Positions 1 to 10,796 are shown, numbered from the stretch's first letter. The stretch is 64,000 nucleotides of DNA from Tipula vernalis (GCA_958295665.1 OY282558.1:336757106-336821105); one strand, 5' to 3'. Notes: generated by a model from the sequence alone, not told the origin. Numbers and translations are program-made.

Positions 1-599
1 CAATTGAGCCGCTTTCTACAAAAATATAGTCATGTTGAAAATGTTCATGGCGAGGTAATTCCAAAAAATCGAGAAAAAAAAATCCGAAAATTGAAAAAAA
101 ATTTGTTTGTTCTTATACATTTCGTCATACATAATTCATACTCGTCTGTAAATACTTTGTTTATATACTTGGTGTTTCCACGGGAAAACTGATAAAAAAT
201 ATCATGATATTTTTTATCAAAAAACCAAGATATTTTTTTTGTTTTTTTTGGTTTTATCTGTGAAAAAATATTATTGCTTTGTATACGCAAAAAAAATTCA
301 CTTAATAACCAAAAACAATTTTCTAAATTATATTCTGGAAATATTTAAATGGTTTAATATATTAAAAAAAATATAATTAATTAAAAGGACTTGCTTCCTA
401 GGATTTCCCGGGTTGGAGTTTCTGGGAATTTAAGTTATTAAAAGTATTCCCGTTTCCGGGAATGTTGTGAATATTTCCCGGGAACGCAAAAGATGGAACT
501 AAGCTCGAAAAATTGCGGAATTAAACTCAGAAACTAACATTTTTTTACGAGTTTAATTCTATTTTTTTATGAATATTTTCCATAACGAAAATTTATACA
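1..599. other. AT-rich intergenic DNA
   Basis: No gene is supported. Short open frames lack any recognisable domain. The stretch holds a perfect 30-bp palindrome at 190-219 and repeated CCCGGG/TTCCCGGG-like motifs at about 405-485, possibly the remains of a repeat. Confidence 0.5.
190..219. repeat. Perfect 30-bp palindrome
   Basis: The two 15-base halves are exact reverse complements with no spacer, centred on ATCATGAT. It is very AT-rich, so chance or a slipped-strand origin is possible. No neighbouring gene uses it visibly. Confidence 0.7.
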
Positions 600-639
600 A
601 ACATACCAACTCAAGATTCAATTCAAATAAACTGAAACT

Positions 640-896
640 CTCCGAACAACAAAAAACAAATAATCAGGTACTGGCATCATAGATACGTGGACGATATTCT
701 AATACTATTTAACGGCACAATGAGACAGCTCAGCAATAGTCACAAAAACATAAACAACAAACATCCGAACATAAAATTTACTCTAGAATCAGAAACGACC
801 AAAGCCATTAATTTTTTAGACTTGACAATAATAAATGTTAACAACAAGTATCCATTCAAAATATACAGAAAAGACACGCAAACGGATCACGCCATT
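640..896 (+). pseudogene. Penelope-like element RT fragment (PLE-A)
   Basis: The plus frame encodes the catalytic motif RYVDDILILFNG followed about 40 residues later by INFLDLTI, both typical of Penelope-like reverse transcriptases. A longer sister copy at 28400-29337 has the same residues (RYVDDVLILFNG, VNFLDLTI). This copy lacks the upstream fingers and palm, and the similarity stops at about 896. At that base the DNA switches to the segment shared with 30317 onward. It is a short dead relic. The aspartate pair is intact, but there is no start codon of its own and no GIY-YIG domain. Confidence 0.75.
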
Positions 897-1648
897 GACA
901 CTGCTACCATTAACTTATTATTAGGGTTATAACTCTCTTTATAGTTTTATAACTTAAATAATTTCCGTTAAATTGAGTATTTTTCATTTGAGAATTTGAA
1001 TTCTATCCTAGTTACGTTAGGGAGACATTCGTTCGAAACATACGTTAGGAAAACATTGACAATGGCGGTCGGAACGTCGGATTTTTTTATTAAAGAATTA
1101 ATAAAAAAAATAAGCTTCAAGAACCACAAATTAATTAATTAATGAGATAAAAATTTGAAGATTTATATTTAATTTTTGTATTAAATTTGTGTTTTTTTAA
1201 ATTTATTGCCTGGCAAAAATGCATAAGGAAAACTGTTTAATGTTTAAATGATGTAAAAATAGAAATAATTCAAATTTTTCTGATTATACTGAATTTCACT
1301 GTAATTTTACAACTGTATTGTATCGAAAAAAGTACAATTGTAGCTAAAATTTCATCACTGGCTAGGAATATTACCCAAAGTTGCTGACCAATTTATACAT
1401 TTGCCTTTGAATGTACTTTTGTAGTAACAAACTTACTTCACTGATATGAAAATATTTGAATAAATTTACGCATATTTCAGTAACAAAAATCTTTTATTTA
1501 TTTCAAAGAGCAAAGCGTCAACATAGTATTAAAATAATTCAAAGCATTTTAATCATAATAGAAGGCAAACACAAGGTTTATCTCATATACATTAATTAAA
1601 AATTTAATTTAACGAATATTAAACACAAAATACTTTAACTTAAACAAT

Positions 1649-2141
1649 TTATTGATTTGACAGTTGTTGATAATACGAGTATATACACAGCCAATAATAT
1701 AAAAATATCGCCGCCCCAATAAATATTCCTATTACAAAAGTAATAACTAATTCCGTCGATGCTGAAGCAACAACTAATTTAATCGCTTCAAAAATGATCG
1801 TGAAAATTAATCCAACGATCGTAAAAATCAACCATGGTACCACTAAGTTGGATTTTTTCTAAAATTAGAAGAAAAAAACATTCAATAAATCCAAAACGAT
1901 TTTTACTCAAAAACACTAAATTTGTTGTTAAACTTGCATCTTTTTTTGCTTTTATCAATAATACCGACACAATGCCATAGCCTAATCCTATAATTGTGTA
2001 AACAATTTTATCCGCCACTGGGACCTCCGCTGCCATGGTTGAAATTATATTAGGAATAGCAAAAATAGCTCCAAGCCAGCCGACAATAGCAGCCCATGTC
2101 TCGAGCTCCACACAACAACATCCTTTCTGTAATACTGGCAT
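1649..2141 (-). CDS. Four-transmembrane protein, DUF4728/pasiflora-like (copy A)
   Basis: Two exons, 2141-1907 and 1842-1649, are joined across a 64-bp intron (donor GTAAAA, acceptor CTTAG) to give 142 residues. This junction keeps the frame, and the same sites exist in copy B. Four hydrophobic segments fall at about residues 17-38, 47-65, 80-103 and 111-133. There is a short N-terminus with a Cys cluster (GCCCVELETW) and a C-terminus ending YSYYQQLSNQ. This layout fits the insect DUF4728 family of small tetraspan proteins, which includes septate-junction pasiflora proteins. The family call rests on pattern recognition, not a search. An initiator-like TCAGT lies 50 bp upstream and AATAAA overlaps the stop. 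The frame has no lesion. Its paralogue is at 31084-31576, with about 70% identity at protein level. Confidence 0.75.
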
Positions 2142-2190
2142 TTTTTTTTGTATGTTTTTAATAAAACCAATTTTTTTTTTCTGACGGAAT

Positions 2191-2195
2191 ACTGA
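2191..2195 (-). promoter_or_regulatory. Putative initiator (TCAGT) of four-TM gene copy A
   Basis: The arthropod initiator core TCAGT occurs about 50 bp upstream of the ATG and is kept in copy B at 31610-31614, within a conserved block ending ...ACGTTCAGTATTCCGT. No clear TATA box is seen 30 bp upstream. The start site is inferred. Confidence 0.4.
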
Positions 2196-2817
2196 ACGTT
2201 GATACTTGAATTCACTTTACAAACTAATAACAAATAAACTGATGTGTGTTGGCTTTAATAATATTAAAACATAAAATGCTTACGAATTAAGTTGCTGTTT
2301 GAGTTTGTTTTTAAAACCGGCGCGAATTCTCTCGAGAAGAAAGCTTACTTGCTTTGCTGTCGACACGCAGATATAAACTAAAAAAATTCAACGGTTGAGG
2401 TGTACGATTTTTATAAAAACGATATAAAAAAAAAAAAAAATTTTTTTTTTGTGGTTTCTCCCAGCCACCACATGAAAACGTTTATCTCACAAAATTAACA
2501 CACACTTTTAAACGTCGATTCTTTACCCTACCCTAGTAGAAAAAGTTCATTATTAAGTAACCAATATAAGATCAACTCAAACAATTCAACAAAGTATATA
2601 GAATTTTGCTCAAGTGTATAATTTTGAACTGTTCAAGTTTAGTGGTATATGTAAAAAATGTGAGTAAATGAAAATATTGAAGAATAATTCAGGGAAGTTA
2701 CTGATGCCATTCTGGTCCTTACTCGGTTTAAGAAATTTAATGTAATAACTCAGAAAAGACCGTTAAAAAATTCTACTTTACGTATATATTTATTTCTCTC
2801 TTCTACCCCGGTTGTAT

Positions 2818-3003
2818 CTCAATCACCCATTCCACACGAGTCGCGCTTACGCTGTTGCATTTCTTCGCCTCTTACTTCTTTGCACTGTTTCTGCCTTTAA
2901 ACAAAATTTAGTTTATATGTACATAGGCAAAAACAGTGCAAAGAGGGAAGAGACGAAGAAATGCAACAGCGTTAGCGCGACTCATGTGGAATGGGTGAAT
3001 TGG
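2818..3003. repeat. Hairpin inverted repeat, arms about 75 bp
   Basis: The left arm (about 2818-2898) and right arm (about 2926-3003) are imperfect reverse complements, with a few mismatches around a 27-bp AT-rich loop. Each carries the core GTTGCATTTCTTCG or its complement. It looks like a short foldback MITE within the larger insertion. Transcribed, it would form a long hairpin RNA. Confidence 0.7.
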
Positions 3004-3504
3004 TTTTACGTTTTGTTCAGTTTGTTTTTAAACATTGTGTAAATCAGTCACAGATAAAAAAAATCTGTTTTATGCCATAAACATCTGTATCACCTGTTCA
3101 GCTCAAAATTAAGTAAATTATAATTTCATTAAGTAAATGACCTGAATGAATGACATTTTGCATTTTACTGCGTATTTTCCCTTACATTCTGTTACAGATA
3201 TATTAAGCCTATTCGATTGGTGTGAATTAACTGAAGTAGTAGCTGTATCTGAAGTAACAGAAATGAAGAGACTGTTCGATTGACAACTCTTCACTTCAGT
3301 TAAAAATTGAGCAACTGAATTAACTGAAGAGATATTTTGCTCGACTGTTATTGTTTTTCTTTTTTGAATTTCTTTGTTTTCGTTTGTTTTTATTTTCGTT
3401 TGTTTTTATTTTCGTGTTGTGATTTGTGCGACTTTTTGTTGGTTGTGAATTTGCGAACTCAAAAAAATAATTATTAATAATAAATCTATAATATTTTTTC
3501 TAAA

Positions 3505-4284
3505 ATGGATAATAATAATAATAATTTTGATGATTATGATAATTTAATTGAGTACGTCGGAGGAGAAACCGATCTATCAAACGCAGATGTCCCAGGTAAA
3601 TTTACTTTTATTTATCTTATATATATTTAGATATGAAATGCATATTAGATTATTCCGGATCATAGGCAGATAATTTTGCCAGCAAAATCTTCCACTTGGA
3701 CCAAAAATGAAACATTACAGCTCATTGCGACATACGATGAATTTAAGGAAACTTTCAATAATGTGAAACAGCGGAAGCATGCCTGGGCCATGATATCTAC
3801 TCAATTGCAGGCGCTTAATGTGATGGTGAGTAAAAATGCATTTTAATTTTTAAGTATAAAATAACATAATTATAAATTTTGGTATTTTCAGAAATCAACT
3901 ACCGAGTGTTCAAATAAATGGAACAATTTGCAACGCACGTACAAAGCGGTAAAAGATAATAAACATAAATCGGGACGTGGGCCAATTCGTTTTGAATTTT
4001 TCAACCCAATGGATGAAATATTAGGGCAAAAGGACAGTAACGCTGACAGTGTGTCCATTGGTCTCTCCACACCTTCAGTCGAAACGATTCCTGATTTAAA
4101 TTTAGAAGAAAATTCGGAACCCACCCCTGAAAAAACCACAAAAAGAAAGCGACTAAGTGCGAAAGATCAATATTATAAATTGAAAATCGAACGTCTGGGA
4201 AAGAAGGAGAAGAGGGAGGAGGAAATTATTAATATTGAAAGACAAAAAGTTGAAATTATGAAGGAGTTGATTAATAAAATATAA
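3505..4284 (+). CDS. Myb/SANT-like DNA-binding protein of Harbinger-1
   Basis: Proposed exons 3505-3551, 3666-3825 and 3892-4284 give 199 residues. The first intron needs the donor GTACGT inside an open stretch; the alternative GTAAAT donor breaks the frame. The second intron (GTGAGT...TTTTCAG) is clear. The product starts with an Asn/Asp-rich tail. A Trp-containing trihelix/Myb-like fold follows (STWTKNETLQLIATYDEF, then NVKQRKHAW, then CSNKWNNLQRTYKAVKDN). The C-terminus is a Lys/Glu-rich coiled coil. In this superfamily the partner protein brings the transposase to the nucleus and to the transposon ends. The frame appears intact. Exon 1 is the least certain part. Confidence 0.7.
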
Positions 4285-4437
4285 TTTTAAGTATTAACTA
4301 GTTTAGTGTTAACTAGTTTTAAGGTGGTTTCTAGTTTTTAAAATTTTATTGAAATATATTTGAAACTAAGTTTTATTTAAAAATTTTATGTATTTGGATC
4401 AATAAACATTCATTTTAAATAGTATTAATCGAGTTAA

Positions 4438-5701
4438 TTACTGTTTGGGAAAAGTTGAAAAAAAGCTTGCAGCCTTTATATTTGTTGCTATAGAGGTATC
4501 TTCAGCAGTTTCAATATAGTGCGCCTGATTTTCGTTCTCGTTTGGAAACTCGATTTCGTCGTGTGTCGCCATACATATATTATGGAGGACAGTGGCGCTC
4601 ACTGTGGCCTTTATTATAAATGATCGGCTTGCATTCTGGAATTCTCGTAATCTGCGAAACCTTCCTTTTAGCATGCCAAACGCGTTTTCCACTTTTAATC
4701 TTAGTGATGAATGGATATAATTAAACCGAAGTTGTTCTGATGTTAAAGCGCCATTATCTTTGAAAGACGGTACTAGCCAATCCTGGCACATATATGCCGA
4801 GTCACCGAGCAGAAAATATCCGTACATGCAGGAAGGATTTTCTCGAACAGCCTGGTATAAGCCAGACTTTCTCAATAATCTTGAGTCATGCATTGACCCC
4901 GGCTCGCCACAGTAAACATCAATAAATTCCATATTGTAATTTACAACGCCTTGCAGTAGTATACTGGAATATCCTTTTCTATTAATATAGTCGTTATCCT
5001 TTCTGACGTTAGGTATCGTAATGTGGGGTCCATCAATGCACTCCAAAACGTTCCGTAAGCCCCCTTTAATAAAAAAACATGCTCATTGACATTGTATTTG
5101 TCTTCTGTTAGCCATTTAATAAATTTCGGCGAATGAGTATATAATAAATCGATAATATTACTTATAATTGTATGAGCTATACTATCGGACACATTAAATA
5201 AATTTGCAACCTGCCTAAAACTATCCTGATTAGACAAATAATAAATAGTCATTAGGACTTTTTTTCAGCGGGAATCGCCTGTCTTCCTCCAGTGTGTGTT
5301 ATACCAATTTGAATTAATATTGGCAGCAAAAACTCTATATACAAAATAAAAACATATACCTAAAGTTACGTTTCTATGGAATGCCTTAACAAACAAGTCT
5401 TACCCATTAGATTATTAAACGAAGATTTTTCTAAACGAAAATTTGATTTAAATTCGTCATCAGTATATGCCTGTACGGTTTTTTCATAATAATCTATCAC
5501 CCTGTGAAGTGGTGTAATTTCTTCTTCACTATCACTAGAGCTGGACGATGAAGCCCCCGTAAGTTTCCAGTAACTGGTATCTTGTAGAACCTGAATTAGA
5601 CAAATTCTATTATAATAGGAACAAAATACAATAATATACAATTTACAAATTACCATTAAAACTTCACTTAATAATCTTCTTTTTTCAGCAGAATTTTCCA
5701 T
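4438..5701 (-). pseudogene. HARBI1-type DDE transposase of Harbinger-1, two frameshifts
   Basis: Exons read 5701-5654, 5590-5404 (intron GTAATT...TTCAG) and 5334-4438 (intron GTAAGA...ATATAG). The product resembles the nuclease of Harbinger transposons, which cuts the element ends with a DDE active site. All three acidic residues are visible: CIDGPHITI, LLGDSAYMC and VENAFGMLKGRFRRL. A helix-turn-helix-like segment (FRQVANLFNVSDSIAHTI) precedes them. Two single-base shifts break the last exon, at the T7 run 5259-5265 and at the C5 run 5060-5064. Both are homopolymers, so sequencing error or recent decay are both possible. Otherwise the protein is full length. Confidence 0.8.
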
Positions 5702-6318
5702 TATGCGAGTATGTATTTAAAATATTTTATTCGGTTCAAAATTGTGTGACACTTCTTCAACACAAGCCAATTTAAAACTGATTCATTTTTTTGACATTTA
5801 TCTGAAGTGAAGAATAGCAATCGAACAGTCTCTTCTCTTCAGTAGCTCAATTAAATGAAGAGTAACTCAATTAGCTGAAGTGAAGAGTTGTACTCTTCAG
5901 TCCAACCGAACACGCCTATTGATTTTACAAACGCATTTTATTTTGGAACTCATGCGAAACTACTTACTATTTTAGAACACATTTTCTATCCAAAGTCAAT
6001 AAGAAATGTATTAGTAATTATTCAATAATTATGTTGAGTAAGCTTGCATTGAGTACGAACCTCATTTAATTGTTCAAAGAAACATTCATTGATAAATGAA
6101 AATTATATAAATGAGTTTAGTTCCGGGCCCTGAATATAATTCATCTAATGGGTCATTAAGAATTTCATCAGTGAATTCATCGATTACCTTCTACTAGGGT
6201 ATTTATGCTAAACTGTTGTATTCAGAACATCATAACCGTACGCATTCTCTCTAATGCATTAAGCAATCATACATTGATATATTTGTATAATAATGGTATG
6301 TAAATAGTCGAGTTTTTC

Positions 6319-6528
6319 ACAGCGCTACCCCGATTTCTTGGTTGCCTTCGTTCATTCGTTCAGTGTTTTTTTTGTAAGCCAATCGAGTTGCTCAAAAATG
6401 ATGCAAACAAAAAAGAAGAAACAAATTGGTTATTTTTGAGAAATATGATTCGCTTTAAAAATCACTGAACGATTGAATGAATGAATGAAGACAATGATGT
6501 AATCAGCTTTATTTAGTGGTGCTGTCGC
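6319..6528. repeat. Hairpin MITE (copy in duplication A)
   Basis: An imperfect inverted repeat starts ACAGCGCTACCCCGATTTC and ends with a related complement. The arms share CATTCGTTCAGTG and CACTGAACGATTGAATG. The same element lies at the matching site in copy B (32013-32217), so it inserted before the duplication. Confidence 0.6.
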
Positions 6529-7205
6529 TGTGTATTGTTTGCAGATTTGTCTATTTTTGACATTATTTGGTTTATTTTATTTATTTATTTAAGTAAGGAT
6601 ATCGATTTTGTCATTAATATTTATGATTTCATATAAAAAAAAAAAAATTAATTTAAAACAGAACAAGAAATTTAGAAAATAATAAAATTAAGCGAAAATT
6701 TAAAAAAATTTAAAAAGGTGCTCTTCAAAATTGAAGGTGTCCGAAAAATTTATCATAAATTAAAAAAAAAATAGGTTATGAATTTTTTTTTTAAATGGTT
6801 GTGTCAAATTGGGTTGTTATCGTACACCACAATAATGATTCCAGACGATTACAACATATTCCATTTGAGATCTTACATCAGCGAAATATGTATAGTGTAA
6901 ATAAATTAAAATCTTTTTAATGGTTTTGGCCTTCTAGACTATTTTTATATTTTAAATTAACTTAAGTTTTCGGGCTCACTTCGAGCCCATTTTCAAAAGC
7001 GTTTAAAAATTTTTTCAATACAATTTTTGTTTTTATAAACAAACCAAAAACCAAACCAAAAAAATTGAAATTTTTTCCGTAGAAACCAAAATTTCTGTGT
7101 CCTTCAGTCGGTGACAAAAAACTTGCGATATATTCTACGAAAAAAGCTTTTACACAAAATATGAATAAAATTTGAAACATTTTTCAAAAATATAATAGGT
7201 AGGTC
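6524..7205. other. Right part of duplication copy A, no gene
   Basis: AT-rich DNA matches 32218-32925 in parts, with a copy-A-specific stretch at about 6600-6830. No coding region is supported. Confidence 0.5.
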
Positions 7206-7452
7206 CCGAAGATTGTAAGAGACTTCAATCCAGTTTCGAACTGATGAGCTTATGATTATGAAAAAATTAATCTTCTCATCAGGCCGCGGCGACTGGACTG
7301 ATTATACCACAATTTACATTCTACATACTATATACAGAATGTGAATTTACATTCTATATATACAGTCGCCGCGGCCTGATGAGAATATTGATTTTTTCAT
7401 AATCATAAGCTCATCAGTTCGAAACCGGATTTAATTCTCTTACAATCTTCGG
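7206..7452. repeat. Inverted-repeat MITE with about 90-bp arms
   Basis: The arms 7206-7299 and 7362-7452 are near-perfect reverse complements. They begin CCGAAGATTGTAAGAG and end in the GC-rich block AGGCCGCGGCGACTG. The loop of about 60 bp is AT-rich and itself repeats ACATTCTA. No target duplication is obvious. The family is not recognised. Confidence 0.75.
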
Positions 7453-9264
7453 AACATATTAAAAATCATATAATTAAATAAATAGAATTCTATCTATTAG
7501 TCAGTTTCGTTGAATTACTCTTCGTAAATACTAATATACTTCTCGTGTTAATAAAAACACAATTAAAATGGTCTAATCACCGGTAGTATATCTATTTCTT
7601 ATGTTTTGTTACTTGTCCTATCTAAACTCAAGTAATTTCTAACCCTTAACCCTAATTACTGGTGTTTCTTGGGTTACGGCGATAAGCCAGAAACAAACCA
7701 GCCTTCACTTTACCTTTACATTACCTGTATACAATATCATAGGTATTGTAAAAGTAAAATAGTAAACCAGTCGCCGATTCGACCTGGCCAGCCCTCATCC
7801 TCTAATAAAAACACATCTAAATTCATTCTTCAAAAAAATTATTAACTTAAACTCAAAAAAAAAACTTTGTATTAAACTGAACTTTTATTCCTATAACGTA
7901 TGTTTCATTCATGCTGGAATGTGTGGTAATGTTTTGTCACTGCGACAGGTCAAAAAGGAAAGGAAAAAGGAATTGTAATTTCCAATTGTTGAGACTGTTG
8001 ACTGTTTCTGCAATCCCAATCACGCAGTGGCATTCCAACTCTATACGAGTGAGTCTCACTGCTATGGCGAATGCAGGCATTTCAGCTCTATTGGGTTTTA
8101 CCTGCGTGTTCCACCAAACACAAACCTACACTTCCTCGCAATCTGCATCCATTCCCTTCAGGAAGAGCTAGACCGCGTGTGTAGAGATGTAACTTGACGG
8201 AATTGTCCTGACCATATTTCCCAGGCCTCGGGCCGAAATATTTTGGTCAGTTTCACCCGGGATAACAGCTCGCCCGCTGCTGTACTCCGTTTCGTGTTTC
8301 TGTAATATATCCACTGACTTCCCGTACTACCACACCCGAATTCCATACCCGTCCGTGGCAGATCAAAGGCGTGATAGATAGTCAGGGATAAACCCTGGAC
8401 GATAACCTAATACTAAGTGAGCGGACTGACGACCCCATCCCGAAAGATGAAATATTATAAATTGATAACGAGGTGAATAAAAACGGCGCGAACCTAACGA
8501 TAAAAACTTATACGAAACGGACTTTTTAATTTTGAATATAGAAAACAGGGAACTAATTGTTAGAATGAGTTGAGGCATAGCCTCAGTGGAAAGTTTTTAG
8601 AATATTTTCGGTGATACTCACGCGATTCTTTCACTCGCCTCTAATGAGGCTGTTAGCTGACCCGCCATTGATTGGGCCCCTTTTAGTTAGTAGTTGACAT
8701 TCTTATACTTACCACTTAATTCGGTTTTCTCCTGGTTTTTTTAAATAAAAGAAAATTTTAAGTTAACCTGGAGGCGAGTCGAACATTCAAAGAGGATAGA
8801 CGTGTTTTTTCTATCTTCTTCAAAAATTTAATTTAATTTAATTTTTATTTTGTTTTATTTATGTAGTTTATGTAGATATAAAGTTTAATTATCATTATAA
8901 TTTTAATTCTAATTAATTCAGTTTTTAGTGAAATAATAATTAAAGTGGAAGTGAAATAATTTAATGTGTAATTTTGGAAAATGCAATCCACCGGGATGCA
9001 TTTATCAGGCAATGTTTTATATTTATAGATAAAGAAATCAAAATTATTGATTTCTATTCGGTGCATGTTTTAACCTGTGTGTGATTGATTTTATTACTGA
9101 AACCTAATAATTGGATCGTATCAAAATAATTTTTAATGTAAATTAACATACGTCGTAGTTAATTTCATATTCGTTTTTATATTTACGCATAATTGAATGC
9201 GTTCTTGCAAGCCAAAGAAAGGTGTTTATACATACATACGTATAAACATTTTTGTGGGTTTCGG
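7453..9264. other. Intergenic DNA with a GC-richer island
   Basis: No gene is supported. Between about 8160 and 8700 base composition becomes clearly less AT-rich than around it, and short frames on both strands lack known domains. The island may be the tail of an unrecognised retroelement or SINE-like repeat. The rest is AT-rich. Confidence 0.4.
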
Positions 9265-9887
9265 CAAAATCTTCTATAATAAAAGTCATGAAAATTCCAT
9301 ACATATGAAATAAAAAAAATCGGGTTCTATGTGTATTGATGACAGATGCAAAATCTTCTATTATAGAAGATTTTGACAGATGTTTATTTTGGCATCACTA
9401 AATTTATATGTGTTAGTTAACTAAGTATAAAGGTGTTGGTGTAGAAACAAGAAAAAAAAATTCAAATTTACGTTGAATTGTTAGTGTAACTAATACAGCC
9501 AAATCTAGTGGAATCAATAAATGTATTTGCCTGTAAAAGAGAGTTTCATGACTTTTATCAAAATCTTCTATAATAAAAGTCATGAAACTCTCTTTTACAG
9601 ACAAATACATTTATTGATTCCACTAGATTTGGCTGTATTAGTTACACTAACAATTCAACGTAAATTTGAATTTTTTTTTCTTGTTTCTACACCAACACCT
9701 TTATACTTAGTTAACTAACACATATAAATTTAGTGATGCCAAAATAAACATCTGTCAAAATCTTCTATAATAGAAGATTTTGCATCTGTCATCAATACAC
9801 AAAGAACCTGATTTTTTTTATTTCATATGTATGGAATTTTCATGACTTTTATTATAGAAGATTTTGCTTTTATTATAGAAGATTTTG
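9265..9887. mobile_element. Palindromic foldback element, 623 bp
   Basis: The element is a near-perfect long palindrome of about 290-bp arms centred near 9563, starting CAAAATCTTCTATAATA and ending with the complement. The motif CAAAATCTTCTAT recurs at the ends, in the middle of each arm and at the centre, often as a back-to-back palindrome. The 7-bp sequence GTTTCGG flanks it at 9258-9264 and 9888-9894. The right end carries a second, partly repeated terminal motif. It has no coding capacity: the two mirror-image frames of 65 codons are the same arm read twice. It is probably a non-autonomous cut-and-paste element. Confidence 0.85.
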
Positions 9888-9894
9888 GTTTCGG

Positions 9895-10736
9895 TATAGT
9901 TTTGGTTCTTGGTTTTTATGTTATGTACAAAGTATAATAGACAGAAATACATTCTTGAAAATTGATACATGACAAAGCCAACGAAATGTTTGTACGGGCC
10001 GCCTCGTTCGCTCTTTACGCGGATCCTATTAGGGAAATGTACTATTTATTATTGGTTTTTGCTATGTATTAGCTAAGCAACAACAACAAAAACAGAGAGA
10101 CTTTTTATGGTATAGTTGTTCCCAATATTTTTCTATATCTTGATACATAGTATAGATCAGGATTGTTTTGTATGTGCGCTGTAATGGTATTAGCTGTATA
10201 TAAAATAATGAAAACATGATAAGTCTTCTGCTACGCACATGGAAGATTGTAGAGATATTTGCTTTTAATGTGTGTTGGTGGTTTAGTATATAAGAATCTG
10301 TTGCATTTATTCGATTTTGTTATTTCCCCTCTTTTTGTTTTTGTATTTATGTTACAACTATAATGTTCTTAATAAAACATGAACTGTACAAACACAACGA
10401 AATTTTATGTCGTTTTCGATTGATTTTTTACCCCTCTTTGAAAGTGTAACCTCCATTTCTTCGTCAATCGAACATAAACACCGAATTGTGTTCTGTCATC
10501 TGTCAAACCATATTAAAACGACAAGTCAAATCGAAAATGACAGCACAATGACAGTACTGTTTAGTGCATTTGTAAAAAGAGGGGTAAAACTACCAAAAAA
10601 CAGGAGTAGTCGAAATTGCACTGGTGTAGCTGTCAGTGCAATTTTTTTTGGTCAATCGAATATTTCCAGGGTAAAAAAATTACACTTTTTGCACTGAGTG
10701 CAATTCAATTTGGTCAATCGAAATCCACATTAGGGT
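9895..10736. other. Intergenic DNA
   Basis: No gene is supported. A frame at 10407-10697 has no domain and contains a thrice-repeated TGGTCAATCGAA motif, so it is probably part of a degraded repeat. Confidence 0.4.
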
Positions 10737-10796
10737 ATTCGACTCAAATAGGTTTTTTATATTTTTGTATAATCAAATAAGTTTTGAGTCGAATTG
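10737..10796. repeat. Short inverted repeat with TTCGACTCAAA arms
   Basis: TTCGACTCAAATA is followed about 30 bp later by the near-complement TTTTGAGTCGAA, forming a hairpin. It may be an end of a small MITE. Confidence 0.5.

Larger units (their letters stand above)
3207..5916. mobile_element. PIF/Harbinger DNA transposon (Harbinger-1)
   Basis: It contains the two-gene set of autonomous Harbinger elements in convergent orientation: a Myb/SANT-like protein (plus) and a HARBI1-type transposase (minus). The ends are imperfect inverted repeats (GCCTATTCGATTGG against the complement of CCAACCGAACACGCC). An 18-bp subterminal repeat, GAAGAGACTGTTCGATTG at 3266-3283, is perfectly inverted at 5819-5836. 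Repeated CTTCACTTCAG motifs lie just inside both ends. The 3-bp target duplication expected for the superfamily is not clear. Confidence 0.8.
2531..6199. mobile_element. 3.7-kb inserted element with CCCTAGTAGAA termini and TA flanks
   Basis: The insert begins CCCTAGTAGAA and ends with the reverse complement TTCTACTAGGG. It is flanked by TA on both sides (2529-2530 and 6200-6201). Copy B of the duplication lacks it, which serves as an empty-site comparison. TA duplication suggests a Tc1/mariner-like or related non-autonomous element. The outer arms (2531-3206 and 5917-6199) have no long coding frame. The middle is a separate Harbinger element, so most of the length is nested cargo. Confidence 0.65.
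897..7125. repeat. Segmental duplication, copy A
   Basis: Sequence from 897 (GACACTGCTACC...) matches 30317 onward through the four-TM gene, its promoter and downstream DNA to about 2530. It resumes at 6200 and runs to about 7125 opposite 31890-32925. Both copies share a gene, an intron, a hairpin MITE (6319-6528 here) and single-copy-looking flanks. The 3.7-kb insertion 2531-6199 interrupts this copy only. Identity looks like roughly 85-90% by eye, with indels. The paired copies lie about 29 kb apart in the same orientation. Confidence 0.8.

Noticed and set aside
1859..1906. 48-bp intron ending at CTAATTTTAG in the four-TM gene
   Set aside because: This acceptor leaves the wrong frame; the acceptor 16 bp further joins the two hydrophobic exons in frame in both copies.
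2045..2233. Minus frame of 62 codons overlapping the four-TM gene
   Set aside because: Shadow of exon 1 and 5' UTR in another frame.
7911..8171. 86-codon open frame at the edge of the GC-richer island
   Set aside because: No recognisable domain and no supporting splice or promoter signals.
9413..9718. Two nearly identical 65-codon frames on opposite strands
   Set aside because: They are the two arms of the palindrome read in mirror image and have no domain or start context.
10407..10697. 96-codon open frame
   Set aside because: No domain, and it contains repeated TGGTCAATCGAA motifs; probably repeat DNA.
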